DNA of 58,460 bases, from assembly GCF_030652515.1 (NCBI RefSeq), contig NZ_JAUSAR010000131.1, positions 1 through 58,460 of the forward strand. The letters run 5' to 3'. The notes under the pieces are model-generated. The model did no database searches. It had not been told where the DNA came from and saw only the letters and a list, made by a program, of their open reading frames with translations. The position numbers and the translations under genes were made by a program. This document shows positions 44,209 to 51,781 of this stretch, piece by piece. This DNA comes from Aquabacterium sp. (GTDB lineage: Bacteria; Pseudomonadota; Gammaproteobacteria; Burkholderiales; Burkholderiaceae_C). Within the stretch, counting starts at the first letter, position 1, and the number at the start of each line of letters is the position of its first letter.

Positions 44209-46323
44209 ATGCCTCAAGACCTGTTGGTCGTCCGCCATGACGGCGTTGCAATGACCGCAGCGTGGTTCCTGGCGGTTTACGCCATTTATGTCATGACCCT
44301 GGTGATTCGCCGCGTGCGGGCTTCGGACCGCGACGTGGGGATCGGCTGGTGGATCGGTGGTGCACTGACCGTGGGCACGGGCATCTGGGCCCAAAGCTTC
44401 ATCAGCATGCTCAGCCGCCAGTTGCCCATCCAGGTGGGCTACCTGCCCGCCATCGTGCTGGCCGCCTGGCTGCCAGCGGTGCTGATCTGCGCCGTGCTCA
44501 TCTGGTCGGTCAGCCGGGTTCATCAACCCGTGTTCAAGCGCGTCCTCTCAGGCCTGCTCGCCGCGCTGGGCTTTGGTTTCCTGACTTACCTGAACGTGTC
44601 CGCCATGGTCTTGCAGCCCGAGGTGGCCTGGGACCCGGCCTGGCTGCTGGTGGCCTTTGCCGTCATCCTGGTGGGCAATGTGCTGGCCTCGGTCATGCTG
44701 CGGCGTGAGCTGTTGCGCGAGGCGAAATTCCTGAACCAGGCGGGCGTGGCCGTGGTGCTGGGCAGCGCGCTCCACCTGGCCCAGTTGCTCATGCTGGAAT
44801 CGGCCGGCGTGCAGGAAGGGACCGTGTGCTTGAGCGCGCAGCAGTTGTCCGGCACTTACCTGGATTGGCTGGTGAGTCTGATCGGCGGCATCCTGCTGAT
44901 GGGCGTGCAGTTGGGCACGGTGCTGGACACGCGTTTGCGCCGCCAACATGCGCAACTGGTGAGCTCGCTCCAACAGGCCCAGACCGACCTGCAAGTGGCC
45001 GCCCACCGCGATGCCTTGACCGGCCTGCTCAACCGGCCGGGTTTCGAGCATCACCTGCGCGAGGTCATCCAATCGCTGGACGAATCGGGTGAAGCGCCTG
45101 CGGGCCGCCTGGCCGTGATGCGCATCAACCTGGATGGCTTTCGCGCCCTGGTCAACACGTATGGGCATGCCCTGGGCGACAACCTGCTGCGCCAGGTGGC
45201 CAAGCGCCTGCTGGTGCTGGTGCGCAACACCGATGCGCCAGCGCGCGGTGATGGCGAAGAGTTCCTGCTGCTCCTGCCCAACATGCCCGATCAGCACGCC
45301 GTGGCCCAACTCGCTTACCGCATCGGCCTGGCCGTGAGCCAGCCTTGTGTGATCAATGGCGAGGACGTGACCATCACCTGCTCCATCGGCATCGCCCTTT
45401 ACCCGGACAGCGTCACGGTTGAGCAACTGATCTGCCATGCCAACGAGGCCATGCTGGCCGCCAGCAAGGCCGGTGGTGGCGTGTACTGCCTGCACGAGGC
45501 GGGCATGGACATCAGCGGTGCCAAGCAGGTGGAGATGCAGCGCGAACTGCGCTATGCCATCCAGCGGGGCGAGCTGGCCTTGCATTTCCAGCCCAAGCTG
45601 GACGCGGTGCGCGGTGGCCTGGTGGGCGTGGAGGCGTTGCTGCGCTGGACGCATCCTCAGCGTGGGCCCGTCAGCCCGGCCGAGTTCATCCCCGTGGCCG
45701 AGCGCTTTGGCCTGATCGGCGAGCTGGGCCAGTGGGTGATGAACGAGGCCTGCCGCCACATGCGGCTGTGGCTGGATGCCGGGCTGGAGATCCCGGTGGC
45801 CGTGAACATGTCGGCGCATCAACTGCGCGAACACGACCTGGAAAGCCGCATCCGCGAAACCCTGGCACGCCATGCCCTGCCCGCCGACATGCTGATCCTG
45901 GAGATCACCGAATCGGTGGCCATGGACGACATCGAGGCTTCTCTGAAGGTGTTCGACATGCTGGACCGCATTGGCGTGAAGCTGTCGATCGACGACTTTG
46001 GCACGGGCTATTCCAGCCTCAGCTATTTGCGCCGCTTGCCCGCCCGCCAGCTCAAGATCGACCGCAGCTTTGTGCGCGACCTGGACCACAGCGCCGATGC
46101 GCAGGCCATCGTCGAAGCGGTGGTGCGCCTGTCGCACGCGCTGGGCATGACCGTGGTGGCCGAGGGCGTGGAGACCGAAGCCCAGCGCCAGGTGCTGGTC
46201 AAGCTGGCCTGTGACGAGTTGCAAGGCTTCCTGTTTGCCAAGCCCATGGCCGATTCGGACCTGCGAACCTGGATGGGCTCGCAGACCGTGCCCATGGCCC
46301 CCCTCCATTTGGTACCAGCTTGA
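44209..46323 (+). CDS. membrane GGDEF-EAL protein with degenerate MHYT-like sensor
   Basis: A 704-residue cyclic-di-GMP protein. About seven membrane helices occupy 1-245. GTGIWAQSFISML stands where MHYT domains have GxGIWxMHFxGM, so the metal-binding Met-His is missing. The GGDEF domain (~265-420) has DGEEF near 347 in place of GG(D/E)EF, so cyclase activity is doubtful. The EAL domain (~440-690) is well kept: EALLRW near 474, EITESVAM near 565, DDFGTGYSSL near 595 and KIDRSFV near 617. It is probably a phosphodiesterase. A second GGDEF-EAL gene follows nine bases later. Confidence 0.92.
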   Translation: MPQDLLVVRHDGVAMTAAWFLAVYAIYVMTLVIRRVRASDRDVGIGWWIGGALTVGTGIWAQSFISMLSRQLPIQVGYLPAIVLAAWLPAVLICAVLIWSVSRVHQPVFKRVLSGLLAALGFGFLTYLNVSAMVLQPEVAWDPAWLLVAFAVILVGNVLASVMLRRELLREAKFLNQAGVAVVLGSALHLAQLLMLESAGVQEGTVCLSAQQLSGTYLDWLVSLIGGILLMGVQLGTVLDTRLRRQHAQLVSSLQQAQTDLQVAAHRDALTGLLNRPGFEHHLREVIQSLDESGEAPAGRLAVMRINLDGFRALVNTYGHALGDNLLRQVAKRLLVLVRNTDAPARGDGEEFLLLLPNMPDQHAVAQLAYRIGLAVSQPCVINGEDVTITCSIGIALYPDSVTVEQLICHANEAMLAASKAGGGVYCLHEAGMDISGAKQVEMQRELRYAIQRGELALHFQPKLDAVRGGLVGVEALLRWTHPQRGPVSPAEFIPVAERFGLIGELGQWVMNEACRHMRLWLDAGLEIPVAVNMSAHQLREHDLESRIRETLARHALPADMLILEITESVAMDDIEASLKVFDMLDRIGVKLSIDDFGTGYSSLSYLRRLPARQLKIDRSFVRDLDHSADAQAIVEAVVRLSHALGMTVVAEGVETEAQRQVLVKLACDELQGFLFAKPMADSDLRTWMGSQTVPMAPLHLVPA

Positions 46324-46332
46324 GGTTTTTGC

Positions 46333-47766
46333 ATGCGACGACTTGACCGCTGGATCAACCGTGCCAAGGCACTGTGGGCCAGCCCTTCCGTGGTGCCTTT
46401 GGACCTGCCGCCCGCGCCGGTCAACCTGAAGGACCTGAGCCACCACGACCCGCTGACGGGCCTGGCCAACCGCCTCCTGTTCGAAGACCGGCTGGATGGC
46501 GCCGCGCGGCGCGCCGAGGCGTCCAACCGCCGCCTGGGCGTGCTCTTCATCGACCTGGATGGCTTCAAGGCGGTCAACGATTCGTATGGCCACCGCGCGG
46601 GCGACGAGTTGCTGCGCGAAGTGGGGCGCCGCGTGGCGCTGCTGGCCCGCCTGTCGGACACGGTGGCGCGCCTGGGCGGTGATCAGTTCCTGATGCTGCT
46701 CGATGGCGATCCCGACGCCTCGGCGGCGGCGGCGGTGGCCGCGCGCTTGCGCACCAGCCTGGCCGAAGTCCTGCGCGTTGGAGGCCGCGACCTGCGCTTG
46801 TCGTGCTCGGTGGGCATCGTGCTGTACCCGGCGCATGGCCCGCGTGCCAAGCTCATCGCCCACGCGGACGCGGCCATGACGGTGGCCAAGCAGGCCGGTG
46901 GCGGCATGCACGTGTTTTTCGAGCCGCACATGGCGGTGAACAGCGAAGCCCAGATCGACCTGCAGCGCGATCTGCGGCATGCCCTGGACCTGGGCGGCCA
47001 AGGCCTGTCGCTGGATTACCAGCCCAAAGTGGACACCAAGAGCGGACGCCTGACCGGCGTGGAAGCCTTGCTGCGCTGGCGGCATCCCCATCAAGGGCCG
47101 ATCGAGCCCAGCGTGTTCATCCCCGTGGCCGAGCGCTTCGGCCTGATCGGGGTGCTTGGCCAATGGGTGATCGATGAAGCCTGTCGCCAGCAACGCGCCT
47201 GGCAGGACGAAGGCCTGGACCTGCGCGTGGCCATCAACCTGTCGGTGCACCAGGTGCGCCAGGCTGATCTGGTCGAGCGCATCGAGCATGCCCTGAAGGC
47301 GCAGCGCATCCACGCCGACCGATTGATGTTCGAGGTGTCGGAGGTGGCGGCCATGGCCGACCCCCAAGCCTGCGTGCGCCTTTTCGAGCAGTTCATGCGC
47401 CTGGGCGTGCAGGTGTCGATCGACGATTTCGGCATGGGCAACGCCAACCTCAGCCAGTTGCGCAAGCTGCCGGCCTGCCAGCTCAAGATCGACCGCAGCT
47501 TTGTGCAAAGCCTGGAGCACGACGAGGACGCCAAGGCCATCGTGGACGCGGCCGTGCGCCTGTCGCACGCCCTGGGTTTGAACGTGGTGGCCGAAGGGGT
47601 GGAGACCGCGCACCAGCAGGACATCCTGCTGCGCTTTGGCTGTGACGAACTGCAGGGCTATTTGTTCGCGCGACCCATGTCGCCGGTGCAGATGGCCTTG
47701 TGGGCGCGCAGCAGCGAAGCGGTGCCCCGGCCTGCGCCTTTGACACGCCTGGAGCGGCCGGATTGA
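46333..47766 (+). CDS. soluble GGDEF-EAL protein with altered motifs
   Basis: A 477-residue protein without membrane segments. The GGDEF domain (~35-190; DPLTGLANRLLFEDRL, LFIDLDGFKAVNDSYGH) has GGDQF near 115. The EAL domain (~215-460) has EALLRW near 244. The later motifs differ: EVSEVAAM replaces E(I/L)TE, and DDFGMGNANLSQL near 364 replaces DDFGTGYSSL. KIDRSFV and AEGVET are kept. It likely senses or binds cyclic-di-GMP, with reduced enzyme activity. Its close spacing and similar end to the preceding gene suggest a tandem duplication with loss of the sensor. Confidence 0.9.
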   Translation: MRRLDRWINRAKALWASPSVVPLDLPPAPVNLKDLSHHDPLTGLANRLLFEDRLDGAARRAEASNRRLGVLFIDLDGFKAVNDSYGHRAGDELLREVGRRVALLARLSDTVARLGGDQFLMLLDGDPDASAAAAVAARLRTSLAEVLRVGGRDLRLSCSVGIVLYPAHGPRAKLIAHADAAMTVAKQAGGGMHVFFEPHMAVNSEAQIDLQRDLRHALDLGGQGLSLDYQPKVDTKSGRLTGVEALLRWRHPHQGPIEPSVFIPVAERFGLIGVLGQWVIDEACRQQRAWQDEGLDLRVAINLSVHQVRQADLVERIEHALKAQRIHADRLMFEVSEVAAMADPQACVRLFEQFMRLGVQVSIDDFGMGNANLSQLRKLPACQLKIDRSFVQSLEHDEDAKAIVDAAVRLSHALGLNVVAEGVETAHQQDILLRFGCDELQGYLFARPMSPVQMALWARSSEAVPRPAPLTRLERPD

Positions 47767-47820
47767 CCGCGGGTTGACCATTTCGCGGCGGCGGCTTGAC
47801 GGGGTTCCTACAATAGGGGC

Positions 47821-48915
47821 ATGAGCGCCATCCTCACCCCCTCCAAAACCACCTTGCCGGTGGAACGCCGCCCCTACACCCGTGGGGCCCAGTTGCCCGA
47901 GATCATGCGCCAGCGCATCGTCATCCTGGATGGCGCCATGGGCACCATGATCCAGCAGTACAAGCTCACCGAAGCCGACTACCGGGGCACCCGGTTCGTG
48001 GACCACCACAAGGACCTCAAGGGCAACAACGAGCTCTTGCAGTTGACCAAGCCCGAGGTGATCAGCCAGATCCACGAGCAGTACCTGGCCGCGGGCGCCG
48101 ACCTGATCGAGACCAACACCTTTGGCGCCACCACCGTGGCCCAGGACGACTACGACCTGCCCGAACTGGCGCGCGAGATGAACCTCGAAGGCGCCCGCCT
48201 GGCGCGCCTGGCCTGCGACAAATACAGCACGCCCGACCGCCCGCGCTTCGTGGCCGGTGCCATCGGCCCCACGCCCAAGACCGCCAGCATCAGCCCCGAT
48301 GTGAACGACCCGGCCGCGCGCAACGTGAGCTTCGACACCCTGCGCCAGGCTTATTACGAGCAGGCCGAGGCCTTGCTGGAAGGCGGCAGCGACGTTTTCC
48401 TGGTGGAAACCATCTTCGACACGCTCAACGCCAAGGCCGCGATCTTCGCGTTGGACGAGCTGTTCGAAAACACCGGCGAGCGCCTGCCCATCATCATCTC
48501 GGGCACGGTGACCGACGCGTCAGGCCGGATCCTGTCGGGCCAGACGGTGAGCGCCTTCTGGCACTCGGTGCGGCATGCGCACCCGCTGGCCATTGGGTTG
48601 AACTGCGCTTTGGGTGCGGCGCTGATGCGCCCGTACATCGAAGAGCTGACCAAGATCGCGGGGGACACTTTTGTCAGCTGCTACCCCAATGCGGGCTTGC
48701 CCAATCCAATGAGCGACACGGGGTTTGACGAAACGCCCGAGATCACCGGCGGCCTGCTGGAGGACTTCGCCAAGGCGGGGTTCCTGAACATTGCCGGGGG
48801 CTGCTGTGGCACCACGCCCCAGCACATCGCGGCGATTGCCAAGCGGGTGGGGCAGTACAAACCCAGGTGTCTGCATGAAGGTGCGACGGGTTTCTTGACT
48901 GGGCTCAAGACCTGA
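47821..48915 (+). CDS. metH: methionine synthase, homocysteine-binding part (separate gene)
   Basis: A 364-residue homocysteine S-methyltransferase domain. [22 protein letters not shown] is the MetH N-terminus. ETNTFGAT is near 99, [21 protein letters not shown] near 143, and the zinc ligands are Cys in GLNCALG near 262 and the CC pair in GGCCGTTP near 325. MetH transfers a methyl group from cobalamin to homocysteine. In many Burkholderiales this domain is a gene of its own, with the folate/cobalamin/SAM-binding part encoded next to it. Here the next gene is on the other strand, so that part is elsewhere. ATG 47821. Confidence 0.93.
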   Translation: MSAILTPSKTTLPVERRPYTRGAQLPEIMRQRIVILDGAMGTMIQQYKLTEADYRGTRFVDHHKDLKGNNELLQLTKPEVISQIHEQYLAAGADLIETNTFGATTVAQDDYDLPELAREMNLEGARLARLACDKYSTPDRPRFVAGAIGPTPKTASISPDVNDPAARNVSFDTLRQAYYEQAEALLEGGSDVFLVETIFDTLNAKAAIFALDELFENTGERLPIIISGTVTDASGRILSGQTVSAFWHSVRHAHPLAIGLNCALGAALMRPYIEELTKIAGDTFVSCYPNAGLPNPMSDTGFDETPEITGGLLEDFAKAGFLNIAGGCCGTTPQHIAAIAKRVGQYKPRCLHEGATGFLTGLKT

Positions 48916-48926
48916 CCGCCAACACC

Positions 48927-50570
48927 TCAGGGCCGTCGGCGCTGGCCGCGCAACCAGCTCTGCACCGCAGGTGACAACTCGGTCGGTGCTGACTGCGGGG
49001 CAGCCGGGCCCGCCGCTGAAGCCTCCAGCGCAGCCATCGACGCCCGCGCGCTGGCGTCCGACCACCCCGCGCCGAGCGCCTTGTAGAGCAGCACCGTGGT
49101 GGTGGTGCGCACGGTGCGCGACTGCACCAGTTCGTCTTCGCGCAGCAAGGCCTTGGCCTGCGACTCCAGCACCGGCTGGAGCAATTCCTGCCCTGCGCGG
49201 TAGAGCTTCTCACCGTCGCGCGAGGCTTCCTGCTGCAAGTTGACGGCCCGCTCCAGCTGGGTGTTGCGGGCATCCAGCGCGAGGCGCGCCTGGTAGGCGT
49301 TCTCGACATCTTCGAGCGCTTGCCGAATCGCGCGCTCGTAGTCGGCCACGGCCGAGTCCAGGCGGGCGTCCTGCACCGCGATCTTTGCGCGCAGGCGGCC
49401 CGCCGTGAACAGCGGCAGCTGCACGCCCAAGCCCCAGGCTTGCAAACTGGCCCGGGTGGTCGGCAGGTTCGACAGGCTGATGTGGCCCTCGCCAGCCAGG
49501 AAGCCCAGGTAGAACTTGGGCAGCAGGTCGGCCTTGGCCGAACCCAGCTCGGCGGCGCGGGCGCGCACGACATGCGCGGCACCACGCACGTCGGGCCTGT
49601 TCTCCAGTACCTCGGAGGGCAGCACGGTCGGCAGGCTTGCCGGGATGCCGCTGCCCGTCGGCTGTGGCGGCAGGGCTTGCAGGTCTTCGGCGGCCTGGCC
49701 GGTCAGTGTGGCCAGGCGCAGCAGACGCTGCCGCAGCAGCAGGCTCAGACCCGCCATCTGCGATTCGGTGTACTCGGCCTCGGCCTCGGCGCGCAGCACG
49801 TCGGTGCGCTTGGTCTGGCCCGCGTTGAAGCGGCCAGTGGCATAGCTGACCAGTCGGCGCGCCACGACGATGCCGCGCTTGAGCACCTCGATGCGTTGCT
49901 CGACGCCTCGCGCCTCGAAATACTGCGTGGCGATCTCACCGGCCACCTGCAACTGCGCGCCATGCACCTGTTCCTGCGCGCCATGGACCCATTGATGAAC
50001 CGAGTCTGCAAAGCTGTGCCGCGAGCCGAACAGGTCGACCTCCCAAGCCGCGGCCAAGCCCGCCGCGCTTTGCTTGGCCGTGGGCAGCGACACCGACGGC
50101 CAGTTCAGTGGTGGTGGCCAGTCGGGCAAGCGCACCGTGCCTTTGGAATACGCCAGGCCCCCGAAAGCCTCAACCGTTGGGTAATACGCCGACTCGGCCT
50201 GGGTCTGATAGGCGCGGGCCTCGCGCACGCGGTCCAGTGCGATGCGGATGTCGGTGTTGTCTTGCAGACCGCGTTCGATCAAGGCGTTGAGCACCGGGTC
50301 GTTCAGGTCGAGCCACCAGCGTTGCAGATCGGTGCCGGCGGCTTGAGGAGGATTTGGTGGCCCCGCGGGCATCGGCGCGCTGGCACCGGTGGGCGCTGAG
50401 GCGGGCGCGGGTGGCATCTTGTCGACTCCGGGGCGCGTCATGAAATGCCCCGGGACACGAACCCGCGCCGTTGGCACGGTCACCTCGACGGTGCTGGAGC
50501 AGGCGCAGAGTGCCGCGGCCGCGGGTACGGACAGCAGCATGCCGAGGCGGTGCCATGCGATGTGAGCCAT
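48927..50570 (-). CDS. NodT-family outer-membrane efflux lipoprotein
   Basis: A 547-residue TolC-like channel subunit. A signal peptide with lipobox ALCACSS (Cys near 24) comes first, followed by a Pro/Ala-rich stretch (~45-85) and two OEP repeats: LQRWWLDLNDPVLNALIERGLQDNTDIRIAL / AAWEVDLFGSRHSFADS and LENRPDVRGAAHVVRARAAELGSAKADLLP / GLGVQLPLFTAGRLRAKI. ATG 50570 follows AAGGAACC. It serves as the exit duct for the upstream ABC pump. The 62-base gap to the permease is small. Confidence 0.93.
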   Translation of the reverse strand: MAHIAWHRLGMLLSVPAAAALCACSSTVEVTVPTARVRVPGHFMTRPGVDKMPPAPASAPTGASAPMPAGPPNPPQAAGTDLQRWWLDLNDPVLNALIERGLQDNTDIRIALDRVREARAYQTQAESAYYPTVEAFGGLAYSKGTVRLPDWPPPLNWPSVSLPTAKQSAAGLAAAWEVDLFGSRHSFADSVHQWVHGAQEQVHGAQLQVAGEIATQYFEARGVEQRIEVLKRGIVVARRLVSYATGRFNAGQTKRTDVLRAEAEAEYTESQMAGLSLLLRQRLLRLATLTGQAAEDLQALPPQPTGSGIPASLPTVLPSEVLENRPDVRGAAHVVRARAAELGSAKADLLPKFYLGFLAGEGHISLSNLPTTRASLQAWGLGVQLPLFTAGRLRAKIAVQDARLDSAVADYERAIRQALEDVENAYQARLALDARNTQLERAVNLQQEASRDGEKLYRAGQELLQPVLESQAKALLREDELVQSRTVRTTTTVLLYKALGAGWSDASARASMAALEASAAGPAAPQSAPTELSPAVQSWLRGQRRRP

Positions 50571-50631
50571 GGGGTTCCTTGTGGTCAGACTTGAAAAACA
50601 AATCACGGGAAGGCCTGCGTTTGAGTCGACT

Positions 50632-51780
50632 TCAGCCCTGGCGCGCCAGCATGGAGCGGAAGCGCGCCATCGCCACGGCCAGGAACACCGCGCCGATCCC
50701 CGTCATCGCGATGAACTGCGGCCAGACGACGTTCAAGCCCGCGCCCCGGTACAGGATGGCCTGGGCCAGTTTCACGTAGTGGGTGGACGGCGAGACCAGC
50801 ATGGCCTGCTGCAGCAGCAGGGGCATGCTCTCGCGCGGCGTGGTCGAGCCCGACAGCAGGTACATGATCACGAACACAGGCACTGACAGCAGGGCGAACT
50901 GGGGCATCGACGACGTCAGCGTGGCCAACATGATCCCCAGCGCCGTCAGCGAGAACAGGTAGAAGGCCGTGCCGAGCAGGAACAGCGGCAGCGAGCCGAC
51001 CGAGGGCACGGCCAGCACGCCGCGCACCACCAGCGCCACCGACAAGCCCACCGCCACCAGGATCACGAGGCCGTTGGCCACGATCTTGGCCACCGCGATC
51101 TCGGAGGGCCGCACCGGCATCACCAACAGGTGCTCGATGGTGCCGTGCTCGCGCTCTCGGATCACCGCCGCGCCCACCAGCACCACGGCCAGCACGGTGA
51201 CGTTGTTGATCACCTGCATCACCGAAGCAAACCAGACCGACTCGCCGTTCGGATTGAAGAAGATGTGCGTGACCGAACGCGTCGGCAGGCGCGCCTCGAT
51301 GCCCTGCACCTTCAGGTAGGCCAGCGTCTCGCGCAGCACGATTTCGTTGAGGTAGGCGGTGCCCAGGCTGGACTGGGTCATCGCGGTGGCGTCGACCATG
51401 AGTTGAACGGTCGGAGCGCGCATCGCATGGACGTCGGCCTCGAAATGCGGCGGGATGTCGAGGATGAAGATGAAGCGGCCAGCGTCCATCGCCGCGTCGG
51501 CCTGCGCGCGGTCGATCTCGACCGGCGGGTGGAAGTGCGGCATGCGGATCGCCTCGCGGATGCGCATCGACAGGCCCGAGTGGTCGCTGTCGATCACGCC
51601 GACCGACACGTTGGCGACGTCGGCGTGCACGCCGGTGGCCACCAGGTAGACGCCCACCGAGAATGCGATCGCGATCGCGACCATCATGTTGCGGTCGCGC
51701 AGCACGCAGCGCAGCTCTTTCAGCGTCAACACTGCCGCGTTGCGCAGCCACAGACGCACGGTGCTGGTTCTGTCGTCCAT
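50632..51780 (-). CDS. yhhJ: ABC-2 type permease, YhhJ-like
   Basis: A 382-residue ABC-2 membrane protein. The first helix (MVAIAIAFSVGVYLVATGV) is followed by a long periplasmic loop (~45-190) and five helices (~190-375), with VIREREHGTIEHLLVMPVRPSEIAVAK before the second membrane block, the ABC-2 signature. The layout matches E. coli YhhJ, encoded next to RbbA/YhiI. ATG 51780 sits one base behind the RbbA-like stop. Substrate unknown. Confidence 0.9.
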   Translation of the reverse strand: MDDRTSTVRLWLRNAAVLTLKELRCVLRDRNMMVAIAIAFSVGVYLVATGVHADVANVSVGVIDSDHSGLSMRIREAIRMPHFHPPVEIDRAQADAAMDAGRFIFILDIPPHFEADVHAMRAPTVQLMVDATAMTQSSLGTAYLNEIVLRETLAYLKVQGIEARLPTRSVTHIFFNPNGESVWFASVMQVINNVTVLAVVLVGAAVIREREHGTIEHLLVMPVRPSEIAVAKIVANGLVILVAVGLSVALVVRGVLAVPSVGSLPLFLLGTAFYLFSLTALGIMLATLTSSMPQFALLSVPVFVIMYLLSGSTTPRESMPLLLQQAMLVSPSTHYVKLAQAILYRGAGLNVVWPQFIAMTGIGAVFLAVAMARFRSMLARQG

Positions 51781-51781
51781 C

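Noticed and set aside
44548..48075. A 1175-codon open frame on the minus strand
   Set aside because: It is antisense to the two GGDEF-EAL genes and metH, whose domains are clear. The translation is His/Gln/Gly/Ala-rich, as expected from the complement of G+C-rich coding DNA.
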